Below are positions 1 to 9,467 of a DNA stretch of 64,000 nucleotides, in pieces; positions within the stretch are counted from its first letter, which is position 1; each line of letters begins with the position of its first letter. Below the pieces are notes generated by a model. That model saw only the letters and a program-made list of their open reading frames with translations. It ran no database searches and had not been told where the DNA came from. Location: assembly GCA_022241785.1 (NCBI GenBank), contig JAKOMP010000003.1, forward strand, positions 46,520-110,519, in the 5' to 3' direction. This DNA is from Cyanocohniella sp. LLY (GTDB taxonomy: Bacteria > Cyanobacteriota > Cyanobacteriia > Cyanobacteriales > Nostocaceae). The position numbers were made by a program, and so were the translations under genes.

Positions 1-363
1 TGCGATCGCCTTAAGTAACTTCTCTACAGTAGAAGGTTTAGTCAAATAATCGTCTGCACCCAACTCCATACCTCTACGAACATCTGCCATCGTGTCGCTA
101 CCTGTCAGAAAAATGAAGGGAATAACAGCAGTTAGAGGATCTTGGCGCATTGTATCGAGGACGCCATAACCATCCATATCCGGCATACCGATATCACAAA
201 CCACCAAGTCGGGTAAATACGTTTGTGCTTTTTGAATACCGACAAGACCATTTTCAGCACCTATCGTAATAAAACCTTCAGCTTCAAGACCATTTAGGAA
301 GAGATTGCGGGTGACAGCATCATCTTCAATAACTAGAATTGTTTTCGACGATTCGTGCATCAT
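1..363 (-). CDS. Response regulator receiver domain, partial (runs off left edge)
   Basis: Open from ATG at 363 to position 1; translation MMHESSKTILVIEDDAVTRNLFL...PDLVVCDIGMPDMDGYGVLDTMRQDPLTAVIPFIFLTGSDT...GADDYLTKPST has receiver DD, phospho-Asp and Lys motifs; close paralogue of 25956..26822. Confidence 0.9.
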   Translation of the reverse strand, partial: MMHESSKTILVIEDDAVTRNLFLNGLEAEGFITIGAENGLVGIQKAQTYLPDLVVCDIGMPDMDGYGVLDTMRQDPLTAVIPFIFLTGSDTMADVRRGMELGADDYLTKPSTVEKLLKAIA

Positions 364-420
364 TTTTCTATTGCTTAGGATTTTACGGCAAGGTCATGAT
401 CAGCAAACACTATTGAGCAT

Positions 421-1947
421 TCAAGATTTAGATTTCATCAATGGCAACATGATAGTAACTGTTGTACCTACATCAACTTGACTTTCTATGGCAGTGTGAC
501 CACCATGTAAATCTACTAGAGTCTTGACAATCGATAGCCCTAATCCAGTACCGGGAAGATTATCTATATTCCTACCTCGATAAAATGGCTCAAATACTCG
601 CTGTATATCTGTGACAGGAATACCCACACCCCTGTCAGTAACTTGAAAAATTATCTTCCCACATTCACAATACAGTTTCACATCAATCGGGCTGCCAGTG
701 GGAGAATATTTAATGGCATTGTCAAGTAAGTTCCGAAAAATCGGTTCTAGTAATTTTTGATCCATGTAGGCAGTTAATTCGCCACCTTGACTCATGAAAT
801 TGATCGGCTGCTGACTACCACTTTTCTGTATTTGTACAATTAAATCATTGCAGAACTGGACTATATCAAGTGGTTGCGCCTCAAACTTGAGTTGTGCCGT
901 TTCCGCCTTCGAGAACAACAAAATATCATCCAACATCTTGGTGATTTGTTCCACCGCCGATTGAATATGATCAACTAATGGGAGTGTTTTTACCTCCATC
1001 CATTCATTGATACGCCTTTTGAGTAAACTATTAGAGAAGGAAACCACATTCAGTGGGGTGCGGAATTGATGGCAAACCATAGACATGAAGTGCGCTCTCA
1101 CTTCGCTGACTTGTTTGGCTTGTGCTAAAGCTTCATGCAGATTTGACTCTGCCTTTTTATAGTCAGTGATATCAATACCTGCAATAATTTTCACTGGTGT
1201 TTCCTCATAATCAAGCATGGTAACGACACAACCTAGCCAGTGTTCTTTGCCATTTTTTGCCAGAATCTTGAGTTCTTGGTATTGTAGTTTCTGATTATGT
1301 AACTTTCTGCGCTTTTTATTTTTGATTAATTGGCGTGGATCAATGCCACTTAACAGTTCCTGTTTTGTGTAGCCACTTAATATCTCTGCGGCTGGATTAA
1401 TGTAGGATAAATTGCCACCTTGAATTACGAAAATGCTAGCATCAGTCTTTTCTGCCAAAGTATGCCATCTAGTCTGGTTCAATTGTAGTAATTCTTCAGC
1501 CCGCTTATACTCAGTAATATCCCAAACACTGCACAATCGACCAATAATTTTATCGCCTAGCCACTGCGGTTGCGAATATTGAGCGAAAACTCTCCCATCT
1601 TTCAACTCCAAAATATCGTAGCTATCCACATCAGATTCAGCAGATATATTCCACATCAGCTTGCGAAAGGCTTCTGGATTTTTTAGTTGGCTCTCGCAAA
1701 AAGCTTGCCATTGATCAGAGTTATTAGATAACATCCGGGAATCTGGAATTTGCCACATACCTAGAAACTGCTGATTAAAGCCGAGAATATCACCTTCAAG
1801 ACTGACGGCAATAATTCCGTTGCTACTAGATACACATCGAGAGCGGAGTATGGAAATAGATTTTTTTAGCTCTGCCTCCTGTCGCTTGAGGTGATAAACT
1901 TCCTTTGTTAAATGCTCTTTAGCATCTTTTAATTCATTAATACACAT
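421..1947 (-). CDS. PAS-domain sensor histidine kinase (HisKA + HATPase), N-terminally shortened paralogue of 26937..28946
   Basis: H-box MVCHQFRTPLN; N box NLLDNAIKYSP; DRGVGIP, GTGLGLSI; two PAS-like segments; long colinear similarity to the kinase at 26937..28946. Confidence 0.88.
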   Translation of the reverse strand: MCINELKDAKEHLTKEVYHLKRQEAELKKSISILRSRCVSSSNGIIAVSLEGDILGFNQQFLGMWQIPDSRMLSNNSDQWQAFCESQLKNPEAFRKLMWNISAESDVDSYDILELKDGRVFAQYSQPQWLGDKIIGRLCSVWDITEYKRAEELLQLNQTRWHTLAEKTDASIFVIQGGNLSYINPAAEILSGYTKQELLSGIDPRQLIKNKKRRKLHNQKLQYQELKILAKNGKEHWLGCVVTMLDYEETPVKIIAGIDITDYKKAESNLHEALAQAKQVSEVRAHFMSMVCHQFRTPLNVVSFSNSLLKRRINEWMEVKTLPLVDHIQSAVEQITKMLDDILLFSKAETAQLKFEAQPLDIVQFCNDLIVQIQKSGSQQPINFMSQGGELTAYMDQKLLEPIFRNLLDNAIKYSPTGSPIDVKLYCECGKIIFQVTDRGVGIPVTDIQRVFEPFYRGRNIDNLPGTGLGLSIVKTLVDLHGGHTAIESQVDVGTTVTIMLPLMKSKS

Positions 1948-2130
1948 TCTGCATACTCAACTCTACTAATTCATCACTTTTTCACATGAAAAAAAGATAT
2001 ACAGCTTTTTATTTTGATTATTTACCTGCATAACTAACAGATATTTGTATCAAAAATAACCACTGAATTCGTGCTGATCATAGAATAGAGTCATTAAGGA
2101 ATAGATTATCATAGCTTCCTCAAAGTCTTG
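1948..2130 (-). pseudogene. Decayed first-PAS remnant upstream of the 421..1947 kinase
   Basis: DNA aligns with 28498..~28640 inside the intact paralogue, but with indels and stop codons. Confidence 0.6.
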
Positions 2131-3242
2131 AATTTTATTAATTACGGTAAAAAATAAATCAAATTAGGAAATATTTTTAAATTATTCACCATTATTAAAT
2201 TTATTTTACCAATAAAAAGTAGCTACTTTATTTTTTTTACATAAAGCAACAATTTGTTTTTGTAAAAAATCATAAAAAAGAAACTACTTTTTTGAAGTAG
2301 TAACAGAAACATCCATATTTTTTTAAGGCCTCGTAAAAAAATATATAAGCACCAGATACCTTTGATGTCAGTTTTAAAAAACTAATAATTATCACACTTT
2401 AATTAATAAAGTTTTTGATTATAAAAAATTAGACGAGACTAGAGTTTTTCTAAAATTAAGTAACTTGTTTTTAATAATTTTATTCTTCCAGATATCAAAC
2501 TATAAAATAATCCTTTGGGTCATCTGCCATAAGATATAAATTTTGAATTAATTCATTAGTATGTTATTAAAGCATCTTCCAGAAGACATAAATAATGTTA
2601 AACAAGAGTGTGTTTATAAACACATGCTACCTCAGACCCAGATAATATGCGCTGTCAGCATCAAGTTAATAGATTGATAAAAATTACTCAGCCGTCATGA
2701 GGCAAATTTCTTGGATAATAGCTGAAGTAATTGTCTTAAAAGGGTTTCAGCTTTATTGATAGGTTTTTTACTATGCATTATGGATTTATCATAGATAGTA
2801 AATTTAATACCAGTATATTTTTAAGGATAATCATAAACTATTGCCGGGTATAAGTTCTCTAAAATACTATGGCGAAAATATAAAATGTCTATGGTATTAT
2901 TTTTTGTTCCGGGAATTCATCGGAACATCAGGCATGATAATAAATTCAGATGCCATAAATAGCAATAACGAAAAAAGAGATAGGTTTATCCAAAAATTGA
3001 TCATATATCTGTTGGTGAAAATTGAGTAGTCTTAGAAAAGAAGCTGCTTCTGCAACACAACTTATGTGTAGGGGCTAGTTTAACCACATATCTCTATCTT
3101 TCTGAAAAAATTCAAACTGAGTGCTGGTTAAATCCACTCTATTTTCACAACCAAATGAGATTTTAGAAAACAAACCTCAAGACAAAATTGCATCAGTCCT
3201 ACGTTTACAAAGTGGGACTTCCAATATAAAAGAGGGAAAATT

Positions 3243-3515
3243 ATGCATCAACCCAATACTAGTTACAATCCCCAAAACGCTAAAAAAATTAACACAGAGC
3301 AAATAGAACAGATTATCAAAGCAATCATTGCCGGCAAGTATTCCTGGGCATGTGTGTTAATTCTCCGGTTTTCTGGCTACAACCCCATCGACTACATACC
3401 ATACCGCACTTACATTCGGCTACTCAAAAACAATTGTTTAGGAGAAAATGCCACATCAAAAGATACAGACAATAAAGAAGTTTTTGACATGAACTCAAAC
3501 TGGCTTCGACTCTGA
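3243..3515 (+). CDS. HetP-like small protein
   Basis: 90 aa with [42 protein letters not shown], resembling the conserved HetP-family core as recalled. Confidence 0.6.
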   Translation: MHQPNTSYNPQNAKKINTEQIEQIIKAIIAGKYSWACVLILRFSGYNPIDYIPYRTYIRLLKNNCLGENATSKDTDNKEVFDMNSNWLRL

Positions 3516-3584
3516 AAACAGTAGGAATAAAATTTTCCGCTTCATCCTTTCTGAGTCACCCTATCTCCAGGTACATAGCAGCTA

Positions 3585-4427
3585 ATGATTATTCATCCAC
3601 TTACTACTGTTAACACCCGTTTGCAACCAATTCTCAGAGAGATTGTCTGGCATAAAAAGCAAGAAGTCACACATATACATCAGCAGATGTCTTTGGCTTC
3701 TTTGCAACGCCAGTTAACAGCTGCACCAACTGTGCGAGATTTCTTGACGGCTTTGCAACAAAATCCCTACAAACCTAGCTTGATTGCCGAAGTCCAAAAA
3801 GCATCTCCGATTCATGGTACTATCTGCACAGATTTTGACCCCATTGCTATCGCCAAAGCTTATCAGCGAGGTGGCGCAGCTTGTATATCTGTCTTCACAG
3901 AAACAGCTTTTTTTCATGGCAGTTTTGAAAATCTGCGGGCAATTCGCCAAAGAGTAGCGTTGCCGTTATTATGTAAAGAGTTTATTATTGACCCTTGCCA
4001 AATTTATTTAGCACGAGCAGCCGGAGCAGACGCTATATTACTCATCGCTGCCATTCTTACAGACCGGGAACTTCAGGACTTTTTACGAATAATTCACTAT
4101 TTAGGGATGAATGCTTTAGTAGAAGTTCATAACCTACATGAACTAGACAGAGTACTCAAGCTTGATGACATTCGCTTAGTGGGAATTAACAACCAGAATT
4201 TAGAAGATTTTACCATCGATGTAGGCACTACACAAAGACTCATGGCAGCCAGGCGATCGCAGTTGCAAGACTTGGGTGTAGTTGTCGTCAGTGAATCTGG
4301 ATTGTATACACACGCTGATTTATCCCTGATGGCTGAAGCTGGTACAAATGCAGTGATACTGGGAGAATCTTTAATTAAACAAGAAGATATAGAACAAGCC
4401 GTGCGTTGTCTGCTTAAAGGTTATTAA
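3585..4427 (+). CDS. trpC: Indole-3-glycerol-phosphate synthase paralogue with altered active-site residues
   Basis: Full-length similarity to 51096..51920; [10 protein letters not shown] and VVSESGLYT retained, AEVKKASPS replaced by AEVQKASPI. Confidence 0.82.
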   Translation: MIIHPLTTVNTRLQPILREIVWHKKQEVTHIHQQMSLASLQRQLTAAPTVRDFLTALQQNPYKPSLIAEVQKASPIHGTICTDFDPIAIAKAYQRGGAACISVFTETAFFHGSFENLRAIRQRVALPLLCKEFIIDPCQIYLARAAGADAILLIAAILTDRELQDFLRIIHYLGMNALVEVHNLHELDRVLKLDDIRLVGINNQNLEDFTIDVGTTQRLMAARRSQLQDLGVVVVSESGLYTHADLSLMAEAGTNAVILGESLIKQEDIEQAVRCLLKGY

Positions 4428-4489
4428 GTACAACATTGAGAACGCCACCTTGTCGGGAATTTTCTAGGGATGCGATGCAAAAAAAGCAA

Positions 4490-4540
4490 TCCCCACACCT
4501 TGTGGGTGGTTTTTCTCCCCTTCCCCCTGCTTTTTCACTG
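4490..4540. repeat. Small dispersed repeat (AAAAAGCAGGGGG..GGGGAGAAAAACCACCCACAA family)
   Basis: Reverse complement matches 35595..35647. Confidence 0.7.
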
Positions 4541-4689
4541 GATTCTCTAGTATCCCCATGTTGCCTAATTGCATTGCTTCTCTATTCAGATAGGAGATAT
4601 CACGCCAATGCAAACTTTAACAAAATGTAGGAGTTTAAGTCCCCGGCTTCTATCAAGCCGCAAGTCTTGTGGCGGGGTCTAAATCCACG

Positions 4690-4865
4690 TTAAAATACGT
4701 AATTGCGTACAGCCTAGCGGCATCCGTAGGCTCTATTGCGTTCGCGTAGCGTTTCCGATAGCGCAGCGTGGCGTTAGCCATAGGAAATATTGCGAATTGC
4801 GTTCGTCGAAGACGTGCCGGAGGCTCTATTGCGAATTGGTTTAATATGCGTTAGGCGTGGTATAA
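4690..4865. repeat. Cluster of small palindromic dispersed repeats
   Basis: Several short imperfect palindromes and internally repeated ATTGCGAATTG / GGAGGCTCTATTGCG; GTGCCGGAGGC recurs at ~57636. Confidence 0.5.
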
Positions 4866-5154
4866 TATAAAATTGATTAATAAAAACCTTGTCTACTTAA
4901 AAAACTGTAGTTTGCAGTCAAGATTAGGAGATTGCTTCCTGAGGTCGCAATGACAAAAACTCCACTTTTGAGGATGGACGAGGTTTAGATAACAAAAACC
5001 TAACAACGGCAGCCAAGGCGACATTGTGAAGATTTAGCCCAAAAAAGGCTAAAATACCAAATCTTTCACAACAAAGCAACACCTTTGCAACAAAACCGTC
5101 ACAAATAATATCTACATTATTAGTAATAGATCATAAATATTCTTACAGACAGCA

Positions 5155-6396
5155 ATGAACAAGCAAGTAGATGACAGAGATTATTCATTAAATAATATTT
5201 CCCAACCCCAAAATAAAGCACCCTGGAAACAAGCAGCAGCCTCCTTATCACTAGTATTGCTGGGATCAGGGATGACACTAGCAGGGGGCTATTTAGCTGG
5301 AAACCCCCAACAGGTATCAGAGAGAGCATCTAACCTCGCAGTGAGTCGAGTCAATGCAGCCCCACTACCCACCGCCACAGGAGCTAACTTTGTCACTCAA
5401 GTAGTGCAAAAAGTAGGGCCAGCCGTAGTGCGGATTGAAGCTTCCCGCACTGTAACCAGCCGATTACCTGCTGAATTGAACGACCCGATATTACGTCGTT
5501 TCTTCGGTCAGCTACCAGAACAACAAAATCGGGTACAACAAGGTACTGGCTCTGGTTTTATTATCAGTAATGATGGTAGCATTCTTACCAACGCTCACGT
5601 AGTAGCTGGAGCTAATACCGTCAGAGTCATTCTCAGAGATGGGCGGAGCTTTGAAGGTAAAGTGATGGGGCGTGACGAACTAACAGATGTCGCCGTCATC
5701 AAGATACAAGCTAATAATTTACCCACCGTAGCCATAGGTAACTCAGACGAACTGCAACCAGGAGAATGGGCGATCGCCATCGGTAACCCCCTAGGATTAG
5801 ATAATACAGTTACCACCGGAATTATCAGTGCCACCGGACGCACCAGTAATCAAATCGGCGCACCAGATAAGCGAGTGGAATTTATTCAAACCGACGCAGC
5901 AATTAACCCTGGTAACTCTGGTGGGCCATTGTTAAATGCTCGTGGTGAAGTAATTGGCATGAATACAGCCATTATCCAAAGGGCCCAAGGATTAGGTTTT
6001 GCCATTCCCATCAACACAGCCCAACGGATATCCAATGAATTAATTGCTACAGGTACGGTACAACATCCCTATCTGGGCATTCAAATGGTAGGGTTAACAC
6101 CTCAAATCAAGCAAAATCTCAACTCAGACCCCAATAGTGGTGTTAGAGTCAACGAAGATAAAGGTGTTTTAATTGTACGCGTCATGCCCAACTCACCAGC
6201 AGCTAGAGCAGGCTTACGTGCCGGTGATGTCATTCAACGACTCAACGGCCAAGCAGTGGAAGATGCAGGTAGTGTGCAAAAAGCAGTAGAAAGTACCCAA
6301 GTTGGCGGAGATTTGCGCCTAGATTTACGTCGCAACGGACAAAGCGTGAATTTAGCCGTGCGAACTGGCGCTTTCCCCACGCAACAAGTGCAATAA
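5155..6396 (+). CDS. HtrA/Deg-family trypsin-like serine protease with PDZ domain
   Basis: N-terminal hydrophobic segment, [21 protein letters not shown] catalytic motifs, C-terminal PDZ. Confidence 0.93.
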   Translation: MNKQVDDRDYSLNNISQPQNKAPWKQAAASLSLVLLGSGMTLAGGYLAGNPQQVSERASNLAVSRVNAAPLPTATGANFVTQVVQKVGPAVVRIEASRTVTSRLPAELNDPILRRFFGQLPEQQNRVQQGTGSGFIISNDGSILTNAHVVAGANTVRVILRDGRSFEGKVMGRDELTDVAVIKIQANNLPTVAIGNSDELQPGEWAIAIGNPLGLDNTVTTGIISATGRTSNQIGAPDKRVEFIQTDAAINPGNSGGPLLNARGEVIGMNTAIIQRAQGLGFAIPINTAQRISNELIATGTVQHPYLGIQMVGLTPQIKQNLNSDPNSGVRVNEDKGVLIVRVMPNSPAARAGLRAGDVIQRLNGQAVEDAGSVQKAVESTQVGGDLRLDLRRNGQSVNLAVRTGAFPTQQVQ

Positions 6397-6461
6397 GAAG
6401 AAGGGGGAGTAGGGAGTAGGGAGTGGGGAGTAGGGTGAAGTTCTTCCCAGTCCCCAGTTCC

Positions 6462-6833
6462 CTAACGTTCCAACAGATACCGCAAACCTAGAAGTAACAA
6501 AAAAAGACCATACAGCTTTTTCATGACTTCACTGCTAATAAATGGTTGATTGGCAAATAACGCTCCAAATAAATTACCAACTACCAAACCAAGAGCAATA
6601 ATCACCGCATATTTAATATTAATATTGCCATTACGATAATAAACTGCCGCGCCTAAAATCCCAATGGGTAAAATTTGGGCAGCAATAGAAGTACCAGTAG
6701 CAAACTTTTGATCTAGACCTACGAATAACACCATAGCAGGCACCATAATTGCGCCCCCACCAATACCAAACATCCCACCAGCAACACCGGCAACCAAGCC
6801 AATAAGCAACATTTGAACGACTATATTAGACAT
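6462..6833 (-). CDS. TauE/SafE-family sulfite exporter-like membrane protein
   Basis: GLVAGVAGGMFGIGGGAIMVPAMV motif, multiple TM segments. Confidence 0.85.
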   Translation of the reverse strand: MSNIVVQMLLIGLVAGVAGGMFGIGGGAIMVPAMVLFVGLDQKFATGTSIAAQILPIGILGAAVYYRNGNINIKYAVIIALGLVVGNLFGALFANQPFISSEVMKKLYGLFLLLLGLRYLLER

Positions 6834-6845
6834 ATTTCTTACTAG

Positions 6846-7811
6846 CTATAAACTGATTTGATGTGACAAAATAGCCTTGGGTAACATCCCATGCACACCT
6901 TTTTGGGGACTATTGACAACTTGGGTGATGCGAAAATTTACAGCTAAACTACACAAAACATACGCATCTTCCGCCGACAAATTTGTGAAACGTTCCAAAA
7001 AATCAATCATATTTTTCACAGCCATTTCCAAAGCTGTATCTAAAGTTTGACCAAAACCCATAGTGATAATATCCGTTGGTGTTTCCGCTATCGGTGTTGT
7101 TAGTTTTAAATCCTTGCGAAGTTCGAGCTTGATTTTACCATTCATGGAAGTTTCAATGGCAGTAACATTTACTTCCCCATCGCCCTGGGCTGAATGTCCA
7201 TCACCAATGGAAAATAAAGCCCCAGGAACAAAAACAGGCAAAAACAAGCGCGAACCTGCTTGGAGTTCACGGTTATCGATGTTACCGCCATAGCAACCAG
7301 GGGGAATAGAAATGCGGGAATCTTCAGGGGTAGCGACACCAAGGATACCAAAAAAAGGTGTGAGGGGAATTTTGATGCCACTGTCAGCAGGAAACTCGGC
7401 GATATGATTGATTAAATCAAGGGGAATGAATCTCAACGCAGGTTCAGTAAACTGTTGTGGTAACGCTCCCCAACCAGAACGAATCGCATTGAAACCCATA
7501 GGTAAACTAGGAGCGATCGCTTGTAATTCTACCTGTAAAACATCCCCCGGTGCCGCATCTCGCACATAAATTGGCCCCGTGAGTAAATGCGGCCCACCAG
7601 CCACCTTCCTTTCTGGCGGTAGATTTTCGCAGATATCCAAAAATTCTGGCGAGAGAAACTCCGCTGGAGCTTTGTCGTACACATAATAACCAGTGTAAGT
7701 TTCCACATCAATGGTATCGCCAGAATCAATAGTCAGTGCTGGTTTTAATAAATGAGAAAAACCACCCAGATGCACAGTTTCTCTAGTGGCTTTTAAAATA
7801 TGGTGAGTCAT
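6846..7811 (-). CDS. Acetamidase/formamidase family protein
   Basis: GPIYVRDAAPGDVLQVEL, IGDGHSAQGDGEV motifs. Confidence 0.88.
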   Translation of the reverse strand: MTHHILKATRETVHLGGFSHLLKPALTIDSGDTIDVETYTGYYVYDKAPAEFLSPEFLDICENLPPERKVAGGPHLLTGPIYVRDAAPGDVLQVELQAIAPSLPMGFNAIRSGWGALPQQFTEPALRFIPLDLINHIAEFPADSGIKIPLTPFFGILGVATPEDSRISIPPGCYGGNIDNRELQAGSRLFLPVFVPGALFSIGDGHSAQGDGEVNVTAIETSMNGKIKLELRKDLKLTTPIAETPTDIITMGFGQTLDTALEMAVKNMIDFLERFTNLSAEDAYVLCSLAVNFRITQVVNSPQKGVHGMLPKAILSHQISL

Positions 7812-8011
7812 CTCTGCAATAGGTGTTACTGGGTGTTGTTACTTAGAATACCTGGTTTTATCCCCGAAAACCCAATATTTTTGCATCGTGTCATTGCGTG
7901 AAGGGTGTAATTTTGTTGACAAATAAAATAAATTTTTGTGTAAATTATTACCTACATCAGTATTTTGAAGATAAGAAGGTAATAATTTTTAGTCAGAATC
8001 ACAGGAGAAAA

Positions 8012-8416
8012 ATGCTTTTACTCACCGACAATGGGAGCTTGACCTATTTTCTTGCTCAGTCTGGACAAAGCGCTGGTGACGCTGTGGGAGGAACTATTGG
8101 TCTAATTTTTGGGATTATTGGCTATGTTTTTGGTTCTTATTGCTTCTATCAAATCTATCAGAAGCTAGGAGAAGCTAATGCTTGGTTTGCCTGGGTGCCG
8201 ATTCTCAATACATGGATCATGTTAAAGGCGGGAAATCAGTCACCTTGGTGGACTATTGGACTGTTCATTCCTTTAATTAATTTTGTAGCCTTGATTTTCC
8301 TAATAATGGCTTTTGTCAACATTGTCAACAGACTAGGCAAAAATCCCTGGCTAATTTTGTTAATGATTATTCCGTTGGTCAATTTTGTGATTCTATACAA
8401 TTTTGCTTTTGGTTAA
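8012..8416 (+). CDS. DUF5684-like small membrane protein
   Basis: RBS AGGAGAA before ATG 8012; YQIYQKLGEANAWFAWVPILNTWIMLK pattern. Confidence 0.65.
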   Translation: MLLLTDNGSLTYFLAQSGQSAGDAVGGTIGLIFGIIGYVFGSYCFYQIYQKLGEANAWFAWVPILNTWIMLKAGNQSPWWTIGLFIPLINFVALIFLIMAFVNIVNRLGKNPWLILLMIIPLVNFVILYNFAFG

Positions 8417-8568
8417 TTGATCAACGCTTAAGTAATTGCCCAAGCGATCGCAGGTGACAGAAATGACAGCTATCTGGTAAATGATTAATTTGAAATGAAG
8501 TGATTACCCTGCGATCGCCTCATGTTTGTGACAATTAAAGACTTATAAAAATTGAGTATAAAGGGCTA

Positions 8569-9396
8569 CTAAAGAATACTCCCAAACTGACAGACAACAC
8601 GAAAACCAATATAGTCGTAGTGGACATCGCGTTTGCCACTGCTGCGGTATGCGGAACGGCAGTCTACAGGAATGCTGTACCAGGAACCGCCCCGTAGTAA
8701 AGAACTTCCTTGTTTTTGATAAAGATTATTATCCTTCTTAAACCAAGGGCTGCCATCTTTTAGCGCTCCTTCATAGTTCCTGTGCCAATCATCAAGGCAC
8801 CATTCCCATACATTTCCGTGCATATCGTACAGCCCAAAGGCGTTAGCTACTCCAAAGCTTCCCACCTCTGTTGTTTCCTCAAGATATTTTCCTTTTATAC
8901 CCGCACCATAAATGTAATTAGCATGATAGTTGGCTAATTCCGATGTAATTGTTTCGCCAAAATGGAACGGGGTAGTAGTTCCGGCTCTACACGCATATTC
9001 CCATTCCGCTTCACTGGGTAGACGATATTGTCTTTTTGTATGGGAAGCAAGGCGCGAGCAAAACTCAACTGCATCGTACCAAGAAACTTTTTCTACAGGT
9101 CGTTTATCTCCTTTGAATCTCGATGGTTCAGGGTTGAGCTTCGTGTTAACCTGTGGTAGCGCTGCTACTGCTCTCCATTGTGCTTGGGTGACGAGATATT
9201 TACCCATAAAAAAAGTTGGAACTGTTACTTCGTATTGTGGGCGTTCATTATCGCGGCTTTCTTCTTCCGTTTCTGGAGCGCCCATTATAAAACTACCACC
9301 GGGAATTAGTACCATATCTAGCCCAATTCCATTGCCTAAGTCTTCTACGTAATATTTGGCTGTCTTTTGTGTTTTAGTTACAACGATATTTGGCAT
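8569..9396 (-). CDS. SUMF1/FGE-sulfatase-fold (C-type lectin fold) protein, putative DGR variable protein 2
   Basis: IPGGSFIMGAPETEEESRDNERPQYEVTVPTFFMGKYLVTQAQW...SEAEWEYACRAGT...NVWEWCLDDWH...LRGGSW...CRSAYR...GFRVVC. Confidence 0.9.
   Translation of the reverse strand: MPNIVVTKTQKTAKYYVEDLGNGIGLDMVLIPGGSFIMGAPETEEESRDNERPQYEVTVPTFFMGKYLVTQAQWRAVAALPQVNTKLNPEPSRFKGDKRPVEKVSWYDAVEFCSRLASHTKRQYRLPSEAEWEYACRAGTTTPFHFGETITSELANYHANYIYGAGIKGKYLEETTEVGSFGVANAFGLYDMHGNVWEWCLDDWHRNYEGALKDGSPWFKKDNNLYQKQGSSLLRGGSWYSIPVDCRSAYRSSGKRDVHYDYIGFRVVCQFGSIL
8574..8691 (-). other. Candidate DGR variable region (copy 2)
   Basis: C-terminal segment GGSWYSIPVDCRSAYRSSGKRDVHYDYIGFRVVC; differs from the paralogous region at 9476..9593 mainly at positions 1-2 of NNY codons. 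Confidence 0.5.
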
Positions 9397-9467
9397 TTAA
9401 GTACCGCTCCGCTAAAGAAGAGAAAAAAGAATAAGTGTAAAGAGCAAAAGAAATAAGGTATAAAGAG

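Noticed and set aside
2841-3306. Short ORFs 2841..3029 and 3121..3306
   Set aside because: AT-rich intergenic ORFs without recognisable motifs; one overlaps the better-supported HetP-like frame, the other lies in the region similar to the scyA upstream DNA.
4436-4630. 64-aa ORF after the trpC paralogue
   Set aside because: Largely composed of dispersed-repeat sequence; no protein-like features.
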